DNA from: Owenia fusiformis
Lineage: Eukaryota > Annelida > Polychaeta > Sabellida > Oweniidae
DNA length: 64,000 nucleotides
Direction of reading: 5' to 3'
NCBI GenBank assembly: GCA_903813345.2
Contig: CAIIXF020000008.1
Location: 36,726,867 to 36,790,866 of the forward strand
Shown: positions 40,360 through 57,902 of the stretch, piece by piece
How positions within the stretch are numbered: position 1 is the first letter of the stretch
How the letters are laid out: each line of letters opens with the position of its first letter
Translations under genes and position numbers: made by a program
The notes under the pieces: model-generated
Seen by the model: the letters and a program-made list of their open reading frames with translations, nothing else
Told to the model about the DNA's origin: nothing
The model's database searches: none

Positions 40360-41700
40360 ATATAGATGGCATGGTAATAAATCTGTTTTTCATATCTTCT
40401 CTGCCAGTGCTGCCATCTTTATATCAGCCTTATTGATAAAACCTAATCCCTACACTATGGAAACTTTACTTAGGTAGCTAAATGTTGTTTTATGTAAAAC
40501 TATTGATCAATTAACTTACTGGGATGGGCTCAGTTTCAATATATGCAAACATTAGTGGTCTGTAAATTTGATTTGTAACATGTGTAATAGACGCAAATAT
40601 TAGTGGTCAGCAAGTTTAACTTAGAATATGTTTAATATATGCGAACATTAGGGCCCAGTAAGTTTAACTTGGAATATGTCAAATATATACGAATTATTAG
40701 TGACCAGTAAGTTTAACTTGAAATATGTGTAATATATACGAATTATTAGTGGCCAGTAAGTTTACCTTGGAATTTGTGTAATATACGCAAACATTAGTGG
40801 TCAGTAAATTTAATTTGAAGTATGTGTAATATATGCGAACAATAGTGATCGGTAAGTTTAACTTGGAATGTGTGTAATATACGCAAACATTATAGTGCCC
40901 AGAAAGTCTAACATGAAATATGTTTAGGCTAATATATGTGAACATTAGTGGCCAGTAAGTTTAACTTGAAATATGTTTAATATATGTGAACATTTGTGGT
41001 CTGTAAGTTTAACTTGGAATATGTGTATAATATACGCAAACATATATTAGTGGTCAGTGAGTTTAATTTGAAATATGTATAGTATATGCGAACATTAGTG
41101 ACCAGTAAGTTTAACTTGGAATATGTTTAATATATGCGAGCATAAGTGATCATTTAGTTTAACTTGATATATGTGTATAATATACGCAAACATTAGTGGT
41201 CAGTGAGTTTAATTTGAAATATGCGAACATTAGTGGTCAGTAAGCTTAACTTGGAATTTGTGTAATGCATGCGAACATTAGTTGTCAGTAAGCTTAACTT
41301 GGAATTTGTGTAATAAACGCAAACATTAGTGGCCAGTAAGTTTAATTTAAAATATATATAATCTACGCAAACATTAGTGACCAGCAAATTTATAACTTGG
41401 AATGTGTGTAATATACGCAAACATTAGTGGCCAGTAAGTATAACTTCAAATATGTGTAATATATGAGAACATTAGTTTAAAAAAGTGGTCAGTATTTTAG
41501 CTTGGTATATGTGTAATGTTCGGTTAAAACATCAGTGAGTGGTTTGCTAGCTAGCAGGAAAGGAAATTTGTTTAATTTTAAAACATGTAAACATTAGTTG
41601 TCTACCATATCATTATACCGGAATACGTTTGGTTTGGTTTGGAAATTGGTTTAATTTTAAAACATGTGAACATTAGTGGTCTAGCTGGGAACCGGGAATG
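40360..41700. repeat. Long minisatellite, units of about 55-60 bp
   Basis: About 18-20 diverged copies of GTGTAATATACGCAAACATT, AGTGGTCAGTAAGTTTAACT and TGGAATAT. Flanking copies at 40345 and 41560-41690 resemble the array at 18145-18480 (GTGTTCAATTTTAATATA, AACATTAGTGGTCT). Open frames across it are repeat translations. Confidence 0.8.
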
Positions 41701-41709
41701 GTTCCATTT

Positions 41710-44700
41710 AAAGGGTGACGCATATCGTTTAGCAAATCGAACGCTCGTTTCTGGTGTTGCTCACCGTTTAGTATAAAAGGCCCGATCCCGGAATAATACT
41801 CAAGGGTTCACAGGTTCGAGGTCGTTGTGTCAACACCTCTAACTGTTATATAGCATAAGTATATTATAGATCGTCACACATTTATAAAAGGGTGACTTTT
41901 ATTTTGACAAATCAATTCCACATTTATAGGTGAAATTTCAGGATCTTCTATTTGTGTATAATAATAAAAATTGGCATCTAAATTTCCCCATAACGTAATA
42001 GCACACAGCTTGGCATATGAAAATCCTACAAATGAAACAAAGCAGTTCTAATACAAGGATTTATATTGGCTGTTGTACATGTATTCTTTGAACGCAATCA
42101 CTCTTTGGATAACGTTTTCAAAATCATTATAAACGGATTACTTTATCTCAAAGACAATTTCAATAAACTGGATTTTACAGAACTCCCCTTATTTCTTAAA
42201 AATGGACTGATCCAGTTGATTCGCCTGGAGCCGCCATATTGTTTTTGTACGGGATGCTAATCAGAACCCTTTAAAGAGAATGGTCGAGGCATAATTGGTT
42301 ATATAAATGACATATGGATTTTCTTTTAGATTATTCTTGCCTCAAGGCCCTGGACTATATCATCCAACTTGAAGCAAGACTATTTTAGATTCAACTTGGT
42401 TACATTTCAAAAGAAATTTTGTAGCATATTCTAAACATGTAGCCTTGATCATGCATGGTGAAGATTAAAATTGGAAGAAAGTACTATTTATTTTATATTG
42501 AGTTGAGAAGGTACAATTAATAACTACTTCCTCTACACCATCTTTGTTCTAATTAAATACATAGGAATACAAAGGAATAATAAAAATTTAACCAACAATG
42601 CTGAATAAGTTCAAAAATGTAATTTATTTTATACATACCCTCTTTACAGTATTTACTAGTTTACATTGGAGTCCTTACATTATTTTTCATATATGGTTCA
42701 ATAACTTCTTATCTGTAGAAAGCTCGAGGGCAAAGTTAGAATCATTAACGAACATTTGTGATTACACAAACAACAACAAAAAGTCTAAGTAAACACGTCC
42801 AAATTCCTAAATTTTGGAAAAACATAATTGAGAGTATCAATCCATCTTTTTATACTTGGAATGTATAAAGTGAAATATCTAGCGATGATTGAGATTCCAT
42901 TCATTCGTTTAGTTGCCCAATCTACAATTTCAACTGATCTTTAAGTTTAATACATGACGTCATAGAAGTCATAAGGTTCTATAATAGTCCATAATTATAT
43001 AATTTTATGAAAAAATAATGAATAAGTCAGCTGTACTTTAACAGCACGATCTCTTTTTGAGATCTAAACAAGAAGCTGTTGAGCAAAAGATTGAACAATT
43101 TTATAGACTTGAATGCATACATTGTATCAAACATACAAGTACCTGAATTGATTGCCTGACTATTGCAAAGTAAAAACAGACATATGACACAAGTGAAACC
43201 GAGACATAATGCTCTTAGCATATTATTGTTGAAGTAATAAATGTAATATACAGTACAGAAGCATTTTTGACAAATTGAACTATTGCAAACCAATGGCACG
43301 TAAAATTGCACTATTCAAGATGAATAATATCCGTAAATATCAGCTGCTATCCTGGCACATTTGAGTAAGTACGTACATATAAAGCAGATCTTAACAGTTA
43401 AATTGAGTATGTTAAAGGTATTAAGAAAATGATACTTGATGTAGTTCCAATCTTATAGGACATGACACATTATCACATAGCACATATTGGCATAACAGTC
43501 ATTATAGTCACTCTGATCAAAGTTTCAACGCTTTGTCTACATATTGTGATGTTGTGTGAACATGGCATTACCAACTGTCATAAATGTCAACAATTAATGA
43601 TGTGAACATGGTGGTGTCCATCGTATTTCTTGAACATTATACGTATAGTGGTATTTTAACCACCATCACGCGTCTTTCTTTACGTAGAGACTGAGAGGCG
43701 TCATCACTGTGGTATTGGTACCACCACCACGCATCTTTCTTTACGTAGAGTGGCATGAACATGATCTTCACCACCGTAATACATGTTCCACTTGTCGTAC
43801 CAGTGACTGTATCGGCAATATAGCATTAAAGTACATCTATGTTAGCACACTCGTTGAATAATAAATTACTTAAAATATGTCTGTATGGCATTTAGGTACA
43901 AAAATTTACATATATATGTGTCTTATTTGCCAATAGTAAATGGTGATGCTGAAAGCATGGACATCATATTCACAAGACACCTTTACATTGATAAAATTGG
44001 AACTTTCATTCTAAAAAATCTAATAGAATATAGTCAAGATAAAAAAGATTGACTAGTCTACGATGTAATGTCCATGAAAATGATTTAATGTACAGCTTTA
44101 AGCATGGAGAGGTCTTTTACTTTGAAGTCATCATCGTCACAAACTCTGTAAGTATAAAAAAAAAACATTATGCTTTATAATCAATCACTGAAAAATTATG
44201 TACAAAGGACATACAGAGGAGTCGAGAAGACATTGGTTTTCTCCAACAAATAGATTTGATTACATGTGAAATGTAATTTTTTAACTGCGTTATCAAACAC
44301 TCGTTTTTGGTATGAGGTACAAGAATAGTCATTGGCTAAATCTCAAATATGTAGATAAAACACAAAAATGGCCAATGCTAAATTAGACATTGTGATTCAT
44401 AAATTTTCGTTATGTGAATAATTTATATTCATTGTCTGATAGCTGAACAAAGACATATCAAGGACCAATGATATAAAAGGGTGATATCAAAGATAACACT
44501 AATATTAAAAATATACTAAGATTGCTTAACAGTATAAAGGGACAATGTACAACAGTAATATAATCTACAGTTTTATCATTATGACAAACACAATGTAAAT
44601 AAATATCAGATGAGCAGATGTACCATGTAAAATATATGTTATGTGTTATATTTTAAGTGGGATGGATGGGATATACACTGACTAATTAATTTTACCTAAA

Positions 44701-44820
44701 AGATGTGCACAAACAGCTATGCCTTTTACTAAATGGAGTGTTTAAACAAAAGGGATATTTATATATTATGGGCAAAAGTGGTGTTTTCTGTCTGTATATA
44801 GTATATACAATACACATCTT
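41710..44820. other. Non-coding region, probably including the 3' UTR of calmodulin C
   Basis: Nothing gene-like except a short direct duplication, CACGCGTCTTTCTTTACGTAG at about 43668 and 43727. The stretch to the right may be transcribed as the 3' UTR of gene C, but no end can be set. Confidence 0.4.
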
Positions 44821-44828
44821 ACAGTGTA

Positions 44829-48685
<3,857 letters not shown>

Positions 48686-49000
48686 TTTCAATTCAGGTCG
48701 TTAAGGACAATCGAGTTGCTATCCAGTCGTCTAACAAAAACTGTACCGGTCTATCGGATCCTCACAATACGGCAGTTTGACATCAATTATTGATACCGTA
48801 TTCATTCGCGTATACACGGACTATTTACTACCGACATATCAACATAAACGTTCTGCTCTTTCAATAGCATTAACAGCTGCTTTTGGTTTTGATTTCTTGA
48901 CATTTGGCTTTGATTAAACGCGTGGCTAAAATGTTTCCAAAAATGCGAGGTAATCGGGAAAAATGTTGATATTGTACTCGAACTAGTTTCTGTCAATTTA
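48686..49000 (-). other. Leader and upstream region of calmodulin C
   Basis: The ATG exon must carry a 5' UTR extending to the right of 48685. I see no convincing TATA box and cannot place the transcription start. Confidence 0.35.
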
Positions 49001-49689
49001 GCTTGCGGCATCATCTACCTTTAATATGTAGTGATGTGTAAGTGAATGGAAAACGGAAGTAGTGGATCCCAGTACATTGATTGGTTCCCGCGCACCTGCA
49101 ATGCGTCAGTTTGCTGTCTTTTTGATGCAGCAGTTACTCCATTCTCACACGAGAGGATGAAATCAGGGTTAAGTTTGTATCGAGGAATTAGATAATTCTG
49201 ATTTCTCATAGTAATGACAAGTTATGTTGGATTGTTAGACCCCAATGCCACGAGGACATATTCCACACGTGCACCTAATCCCCTTTCTTGATCTTTTAGC
49301 GAAGGTACCCAATCAGTTGCACCTTTTTCGCGGGGGGCTTCGACTAAGGTAAAATTCCCTAATAGAATCCATGGGAATCTTTGCATTATTTTATGAAAAG
49401 GGGGAATTTCGGTATCTGACCCCGTATACCACGGGATAACAGGAATATTCTTAACACCCCGACTAACATATTTGAAATGGTTGTACGTCGGGGACAATTT
49501 GGCACACTTTTTGGGGTGGGCGGATGCCCATGGTATTTTCCCGGGTATTTTTAATTGTTTGTTTTAAATGTTTTAATTAAATATTAACATGCTCATGACT
49601 TATTTTAGTTAAATCGAAATGAGTAGTTTTTTTACCTACATTTCACTTTGAATCATATATCAAGTGAATTCTTTACATCGGTTGGAAGA

Positions 49690-50085
49690 AAAGGCTGACA
49701 CCAAAAAAGGATGATACTAAGAAAAAGGATGACACTAGTTGAAAAAGGATGACACTAACAGAAAAAGGATGACACCTGTAATTCTAAAATAATAGTCGAA
49801 TATATGATAGAAAGTAATATTGTCAATTTTAAAGTATCTCATCTAAATAGTTTCATATTTTGTCAATATTTTGTAATTATTCAGCATGTAAATTGTATTA
49901 AAAGATATTTCATGACCAAACTTTATGCTTTATGGATGGGCTAATGGGGCAATCTTATGACAATAGGTACATGCGACCTTTAGATTACCTGTAAACAAAA
50001 TATCATAACATTCGGTGTGTAAGGTTCAATTTAGTATCATCTTTTTATGGTGTCATCCGTTTATGATGTTATCTCTTTTCACATT
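49690..50085. repeat. GGATGACAC repeats in inverted arrangement
   Basis: Four to five copies of GAAAAAGGATGACACTA at 49690-49775 face GTGTCATCC and ATCATCTTTTTATGG copies at 50035-50080, giving a small inverted-repeat element of about 395 bp. Confidence 0.55.
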
Positions 50086-50146
50086 ATTGTAATAAGAGTG
50101 CCGCTATAAAGTTTGTTGTGAATCGGCCAAAGTTGTAGCACTCAAG

Positions 50147-50167
50147 CCCCCCCCCCCCCCCCCCCCC
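50147..50167. repeat. Poly-C run of 21
   Basis: Homopolymer; the exact length may be a sequencing artefact. Confidence 0.7.
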
Positions 50168-50538
50168 TTCCACTAAACGAATATAGTCTAATTAACCTAA
50201 ATTAGCTCCATTGATGTCCCCTTTAAAACCAAAAAACGTTTAACATAGAACACCAATTAAATCTAGAAAGCGGCAATTCCGACACACTGAATTTTATGAC
50301 AGGTGACCCATGATCCAATTTTAGGAAAAGAATCACGTAGATTATCGCAAACAATTTCAGAAGGTTATATCTTGGATTGTGACTATTTTTTGACAATGAA
50401 GACAAGTTTATCTTTTAGATCAATTCATTATCTCAAAGAAAATTATATTCTTTTTATATTTAAAATTTTTTTTTATTTCAGATAATTTAAAAAGATTACA
50501 TCAATTTAAAAATTTGTTTACATAAGTAACCTGTTACA

Positions 50539-50985
50539 TTACATAATAATATTTCTCTTGGAGAGCTCTATTTTAAAATTATAGTACAAGTCAATAGTAT
50601 TATAAAACCCTAGAGTATGTTTATGTATACACCACTTTGCAATGAGTATAATATAATTTAACTTGTTAATTTGAATATCATCTTTAAAAATGCCTTGTAT
50701 TATTTCATCTTCTGACAAGTTATACCTAAAGTGTTGTTTAATAATACCCCATAAAGGTTGAATCGAAGTACATGATGCAAATCTGTGCTTCACAGTATCT
50801 AGCACATTATCAGCACATTTTGTACAATGAGGGGTTTCTTTTTTCTTCATTTTGAATAAACTATTATTTGTGACAACAATGTTATGGAGTATTTTCCACT
50901 GAAATGTAATCAACTTTGTTTCTTTTGTCAAATGATGTGCAAGTGTCCAATAAAATTCACTATTTTGCACATCTGTTATTACAGT
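50539..50985 (-). pseudogene. L1/Tx1-type LINE, C-terminal part (displaced)
   Basis: The minus-strand frame reads NSEFYWTLAHHL, TFQWKILHNIVVTNN and CTKCADNV, then a distal His and Cys. This is the typical C-terminal Cys-rich region of L1/Tx1 ORF2. It is the continuation of 53170-56075, cut off by the oppositely oriented LINE between them. Confidence 0.75.
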
Positions 50986-53050
50986 TGATGTGGAGTTTTT
51001 ACCTTTTTTTTACCTTTTTAACAAGTTACTCAAAAATTGCACTTTCCCGAACTCCTGGAAAATTGGAAATATTTGCCCCATTCACAAAAAAAATAATAAA
51101 TCAGAAATATCGAACTATCGACCCATTACACTATTGAGCTGTCTGTCAAAAAATTTTGAAACCATTGTCGCTGACAGAATTAAAAACCACTTGATTTCAA
51201 ATGACCTTTTGTTTAAATTTCAATCAGGGTTTCTGCCAGGGCACAGTACTCAGGCGCAGCTAGTCGCCATTAAACATCTTATACAAACTAATTTGGATAA
51301 AGGAAAGGGAATAAAAGCCCTATTTTTAGACATCGCGTCAGCCTTTGACTGTGTGCCACATAGACTTTTACTCTTAAAAACAAAATCATATGGTATAGGT
51401 GGCCAAGTTCTCAAAATGTTGAAGTCATATCTAAATGATCGCAGAGTTAGGGTCACAATAGCAGGCACTTCCTCACATTTATCTGAACCAAATGCTATAA
51501 AAAGCGGTGTCCCACAGGGGTCAATATTAGGCCCCTTGCTTTTCCTTTTATTTATAAATGATTTACCGGATGACCTTGACACAGACTGTTTCATCTATGC
51601 TGATGATACCTCAGTATATTTTCCATTTAGTACTCAAAATCCAAAAGAAATTGACGATAAAGTAAATGAATCTATAAGAAAAATTATACATTGGTCTGAA
51701 AAATGGAAACTTAGTTTTAAACCCGAGAAAACGAAAGAAATAATATTCCATAAGTCAAAAATTCAATTAACACAGGTAAGTGAAACAGTCATGAACAATA
51801 TACCCATTGATCGTGTGAATTCACAGAAACACTTAGGATTTATATTTGACGAGCACTTGACAAATGAAGCACACATCTTGTCAATTCGAGATAAAGTAAA
51901 TAAAATGATCAATCCGCTTAAGTCTCTACAACGAAATCTTACATCTAAATCTTTGGAAACTATTTTTGTATCATTCATAAGACCACATTTTGAATATGGT
52001 GCCATTATTTTTAACTCTTCGAATAAATACCTTCTCAATATTTTGAATCAATGCTTCTACCAAGCAGCACTTATCTGTAGCGGCTGTATTCATGGAAGCA
52101 GCACAGAAAAAGTCATTGATACACTTGCATGGACACCTCTTGAGACCAGAAGGATATGCAAATTTTGAGATTTATGTATCGTGTAAATCACAATTTATGT
52201 CCAAAATACATTACCGATATTTTTGAGCCTTTAAAAATTCAAAATGCAAGAACATTAAGACATAAGTTAGACTATAGATTGCCCGCAAAATGCTCAGATA
52301 AACTGAAAAAGTCGCCAGCTTTTAATGCTGCCTCACTGTGGAACAGAGCTCCACAATATCTAAAAGAAAGTCTAAGTCTTCCTATCTTTAAAAGTCGCCA
52401 AAAAAAACTTATCCAAGAATCAAAACCTAAATTTGACCCTACAACCAAACTAAAGCTTACCAGGAACTTAGAAATCGTACTAAACAGATTCAGAGTAGAT
52501 CTGATTTTTAAAGCCCAACTATATGCACACAACTTTACCACTTTAAACACTCCCAACTGTGCTTGTGGATTACCTGAAACCCCAAAACATGTCTTTTTAG
52601 ATGCCCTCAAAATCTTGCAAGCAGAACAATGTTTTTTAATAAAATCTCAATATACAAACCAAACACTATCAAAAATGAAAACCAAATTATGCATTTTTTG
52701 AAATATGGAAGTAATGACCTTTCAATCCTTCAAAAGAATGAACTTTTTGAAAACGTTGCAAACTTTATCCAAGAAAATATGAAATAAGACCCCTTCCATA
52801 GTTTTTCTGTATCATCCTCATCTCCCTTTTTGCCCTCATGGAACCAAAAACTTGACACCTAACTCTCATTCTTAGCCAGACACCCCCAGTTCTTCTATGC
52901 CACAATGGACAAAATGCTGTTCCTAATTGTATAAAATATAAATTATGTATTTAAGCTTGGCCTATAATGCCACTAGGCGATTGGCAAGCAATTCGATGTA
53001 AATTTGAATATCATGAAATAAATAGTTTATCATATATAAAAAAAAAATGT
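50973..53050 (+). mobile_element. CR1/Jockey-like LINE, 5' truncated, inserted in the Tx1-type LINE
   Basis: The plus-strand frame 50990-52168 encodes reverse transcriptase from block 2 on: NYRPITLLSCLSKNFE, GFLPGHSTQAQL, FLDIASAFDCV, SGVPQGSILGPLLFLLFIND and the catalytic YADD. A frameshift at about 52160 moves the C-terminal part to 52156-52701, which ends with a CACG...H Cys/His motif. An A-rich tail lies near 53035-53048. It lacks the endonuclease and start of the RT, so it is a dead-on-arrival copy. Confidence 0.85.
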
Positions 53051-53169
53051 GGGGTTTTGAAATAAACTCTTAATAAACACATTATAAATGTACTTTGTGT
53101 CTACTGTTTTTACTTGTGTTGTTTTACATCGAGATATGCCCTTTAATATGTTATACTGTAAGATATAGT

Positions 53170-56075
53170 TTAGATTGTTTTTTTATTTAACAATTGTAGA
53201 GGTATTAAATTGTCATTTTCATATATGTGATCTAAAGAGAATATATTTTTCTTCATTAATCTCTCTAAGTATAAAACCTTATGTTTATATTTTACATTCT
53301 TGTTTAACCATAGACTATTAGCCACTTCTTGTTGTAATTGTGTTGATTGGTTGTTAAAATTAATCCAAGAACTGATAACATTTTTATAAAATAAAGGTAC
53401 GTCTTTATGAACATATTTGGCAACATTGTCATAACACTCACTAGCTCGTAACAAAATATTTGAATTACATACTTTACTTAGGTAATATTTTGGTAAAATT
53501 TTCCATGATTGTTTGTTATCATTTTTATCCTCTTCCATGAGCATGGTAATAACAGAGGCTAAGTAAAGTAGTTGTGGCAAGGCATTTGTTTTTACAATGG
53601 TTATTTTTCCATGAATAGTCAGATCTCTTTTCTGCCACTTCTTTAATTGATCTTTAAACTTTTTTACCCTGAAATTCCAGTTTTTTTGATTACTTAGTTT
53701 CTGATCATTACATATGTATACACCTAGGACTTTAACTGGATCATTTTTCCAGCTAAGACCAGCAAATTTCATATCTCTGTTTTGTGTGTTATTTCCTATA
53801 TACATTGCTTCAGTTTTTGTTTTATTTATTACTAACCCAGATACTTTTCCAAAATCATCTAAAATTTTAAGAACGTTTTCAACAGACTGATTATCTTTTA
53901 AAAATAAAGTGGTGTCATCTGCTAACTGTGCAATTTTGATTTCTTTCTTACCAGGTGTTTCGATACCACAAACATTTTTTTCTTGACGTATCTTACATGA
54001 TAGAATTTCTGCACATAGAATGTACAAATACGAACTGATTGGATCTCCCTGACGAACTGATCTATAAATCTTAAAGTATTCACTTTTTGATCCATTTACA
54101 TTCGCTATACAGCTTTCTATATTAGTGTACATGATTTTTATCCATTTTTTAAAATTTTCTCCAAAATTACATTTATCTAAAACTTGGTTTAAAAATACCC
54201 AATCTAATGAATCAAACGCTTTGGAGGTGTCTACACACAGAATGCTTGACCCCACTAGGTTTTTACTTTTAGCATAATATATCATATCTTCTATTTTACG
54301 AATAACTTCACCAATATAACGACCTTTGACATACCCTACCTGGTCATTATGAACTAAATATGATATTACCTTTTTTAGTCTATTTGCAATTGCATGTGTT
54401 ATAATCTTATAATCTACACATAAGAGACTAATCGGTCTCCAGTTATTTAAGTATAGTGGATCTCCACTTTTTTGAACAAGTGTAATGATACCTCTACGTT
54501 GAGATATAGTCATTTCTCCCTGTTCATAAATTTCGAGAACAGCATCATATAAAAATTGACTTAATTTGTTCCAAAATTTGATATAAAATTCTACAGAAAT
54601 ACCATCACATCCAGGGCTACGATTCTTTTTTATTTTCTTAACAGATTTTTTTAATTCCTCAATTGTTAGTTTACCTTCACATATTTTACTATCTTTTTGT
54701 GACAATTTTGGTATCTGAGTACCTTCTAGAAAACTATCTAAATTTTGCTCTATGTTTTTTCTGCCATATAATTTCTGAAAGAAAGATTTTTCCTCTTTTA
54801 AAATATCTTCTTGAGCAGTTAAAATATTACCTTGTTCATTTATCAAACGAGAAATGTTCTTTTTATTTCCTCTGGATTTTTCTAAGCCAATAAAATAAGA
54901 AGTAGACCTCTCACCCTCTTCAATCCATCTTTGTCTTGACCTAACTTGGAGACCTTTTGATTGATCAAGATATATTTGATTCAGTTCATTTTGTAAAATG
55001 TCTCTATTATGTAACATATTATCAGTTATTTCATTTGAAGATAAGAGATAGTCATATTTTGAGATCAAATTCTCAAGCTCATATTTTCTATTTTTTTGTC
55101 TAAAGCTATTAATTTTGAATGTTGTATGGCTATACTTCTAAAGTCAGATTTTAAAAGGTCCCATTTAATTCTTTTTGACTCTAAATTATACCTTTCACTT
55201 GTATGTACACTGTCTAACAATTCGTTAATCTTATCAATAAAAATATCATCTTTCAACAAACTGTTATTAAAGCGCCAGTTGTCAAAATATTTTACAGGTT
55301 TACCACCAAAGGAGAATTTAAAATGAACACCACAGTGATCTGTTAAAATACTTGTTACAATTTTACATTCATTTACATATTGTACTAAACCATTTGAAAT
55401 CAACCAGTAATCAAGCCTGCACATTATAAAAGGCTTATTTTGTTTCCATGTGAACTGTTTTTTATTCTCATTTTTTACTCTCCATAAATCCCTGACATTT
55501 TGATTTGCTATAAAATGAGAGAGTGCTTGACTGCCTTTTTTATTATCGACAGTTACTTTACCTCCTTTTTATCTAAATCTACATTATGTAAGACATTTAA
55601 GTCTCCACCTATGATCAGGTCTGATGTAACATTATTATTTATCATAAAGACATTTAATATATCGTAAAACTCAACTTTGTCATTTGTGTTATTTGGGCCA
55701 TATAAATTGCAGAGAAAAATATCTCTTTCATTTATTTTACATTTTAAAATAAGTGTTCTACCTTTCACGTGGTTCGAACCTCAGTTCATCTTTTACCTCA
55801 ATTTTACAGTTCGGGTGTATTAAAATTGCCACCCCTTTACTATCAGAAGTGCCATGGGAAAAATAAATGTTACCACCCCAGGCATCTTTCCATTTATATT
55901 CAAAATTTTGACTACTATGAGTTTCCTGTAGAAAAATAACATCATATTTATTAGTTTTTAGGAAATCAAAAACTGCAATTCTTTTTTTTGGATCACCTAA
56001 TCCTCTAACATTTAACGATAATAAATTGAACACCTCACTCATATAAAATTGAAAACAGAGAAATGTAAACACAAA
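53170..56075 (-). pseudogene. L1/Tx1-type LINE ORF2 (endonuclease and reverse transcriptase), broken
   Basis: Endonuclease: SLNVRGLGDPKKR and FLQETHSSQ (56040-55900), LYGPNN and GGDLNV (to 55553), and TDHCGVHF (about 55340). Reverse transcriptase in 55068-53170: SPGCDGISVEF, NWRPISLLCVDYKI, VDTSKAFDSLDW, VRQGDPISSYLY and LADDTTLFL. At least three frame changes (near 55765, 55560 and 55067) split the frame. The clade is judged from motif style (GDPISSYLYILCAE, KTKTEAMYIG). The C-terminus lies at 50539-50985 beyond the inserted LINE. Confidence 0.85.
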
Positions 56076-56137
56076 TAAAATAACACTTTTACAATATGTA
56101 CATATTCATATTTATGATTTTGGAATTTGATGAACTA

Positions 56138-56717
56138 TCAATCGAGAATATCCCGTTCCTCAATTTGACTTGGTGAATTGTCTTTTTTCTTCTTCATGAC
56201 TTCTCGAACAGGAGGAGTAGGAGGAGTTCTGAGTTTTCCACTGAAGTATTTGGAGGCAATATTTTGCACAGGAGATTTTGTTTGAGTTTTGGTAGTTTCA
56301 TTTGGTTTTGGTAAGTCTTGGGGGGCATCTACAAAATTAGGACTCACTGATTCTATAACTTGTGAGTCTGCTTCGTCTTCGTGTAATAACTTTGGTGGCA
56401 CAGTTATATTGTTAGAATTACCCGCTTGATCATATTGTGATATTGTGGATTTGTCGTCATCATTATTTCGAAGGCTTTCAGCCTGAGCTGAGCTAGTAGT
56501 TTTGTCATCATTTTGGCTTATTGTAGGATGAGGATCATCTGAGGCCTCTGGTACAGCCTTGGCAGCCGTATGTGTTACAGGAGGGGCAGATGGTTGACGT
56601 GTATCACGTTTTGCATATGTGATTTTATTTGGACACTCATGGGCTTTGTGAAGTTCAGATTTACATCTCCAACATTGCTTTTTCTGCCCTCTATAGTAAA
56701 TACAGGCTGGTATTTCA
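56138..56717 (-). pseudogene. L1/Tx1-type LINE ORF1 remnant with CCHC knuckle
   Basis: Minus-strand reading from about 56717: YYRGQKKQCWRCKSELHKAH, with a C-x2-C-x4-H-x4-C knuckle, then a Ser/Thr/Pro/acidic region and KKKKDNSPSQIEE before a stop at 56138. The left end of the similarity at 56717 marks the 5' truncation of the LINE. Confidence 0.65.
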
Positions 56718-56719
56718 TA

Positions 56720-57900
56720 AGAAAATTATATTCAGTAAGTAATAATAAAGTCAAACAAACTCGGAGATATTTAACTCGCAATCAACCCATCAACACACTT
56801 TTTCAAAGATGTTGACCCCATTTTCACCAAAAATCCAATCACTTTTTACAATGTTTAATGGATTACTATTCTTTATTTAGATGTATCAAATAGTTCTTGA
56901 AAGAAAAACTTAATAACTTAATTAAGATAAGTGTTCCCCATGTTATTTCTCCATTGAAAAATCCCATGCTATCCATTGGTTTCAGTTCATTTTGGTCATC
57001 CAAATTCATGTTCATGATCAGAAAATATTCATAATTCAAGTTAGAATCGTTTGAAATTGTTTGCGATAACTTACGTGCTCTTTGATTTATTTTGTATTGA
57101 CTATAAGCTCAATGCCATCGGCTGTTATTTCTCGTAAAACCCAGTACGAATGGTCTATTTAACTTAAACCCCACACTGACTCTTATAAAAGATAAATGGT
57201 CCATGATCCAATCTTAGGAAAATTAAAATTCTTTTGTATTAACTATAATCTAGGTATGTAGAGAAGTGTACATTGTATGTAACAGGCCAGGTACAGTTTA
57301 AAATTTTAACAACTGCCGTGCTGCTGTCAAGATTGGTGAAGTGCTAGATCGTGTTCAGTTGCGAGGTAGTGATACTAGGGGGCACCCTCTGCGTAGCATA
57401 GTCGATGTTCTATAAGGAGGCGTGGCTCATATTCCTGTTAAAACTCAACAAATGCAATTACAAACTGCAAATAAGAGGAGGGAAAGCCCTAGAGCTTTAG
57501 AGATAACAGACATAATATAACGTATAATGCTTACCACCTTCGTTTGTTCGAATTTTCAACAGCTAGCTTCCAAATACTACACGATGTGATGTTTTAATTG
57601 ATATAGGCATATTCCGTACACCTTGTTTTATCTTGATATGAAATAAGGAGTTATGGAATTGGTAAACGCGCAAGAAATTAACATAATTCGATGCGTATTT
57701 CGAATATTTTGAGGCCGCCATTTTGTTTGTCGATTTTTAACAATCAGAGACGTATGTCATCTCAATAAAGGTTTCAATATAAACTTAAGTCATCTTTGAA
57801 CTCAGGGGTTTATCCCCCTGCTGACTGCAAATCATGTAGTGTACTTCCGATTGTACGGAATGAAGAGAATGGGATGTCTATTGTGTACATGAATATAGTA
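56720..57900. other. Non-coding region
   Basis: No gene or repeat structure recognised. Confidence 0.45.
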
Positions 57901-57902
57901 GG

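Noticed and set aside
40697-41420. Minus-strand frames with YYTNSKLNLL repeats
   Set aside because: They are translations of the minisatellite.
40360-41700. CRISPR-like array
   Set aside because: The units are diverged, directly abutting tandem repeats in a eukaryotic genome, with no conserved repeat and unique spacer pattern.
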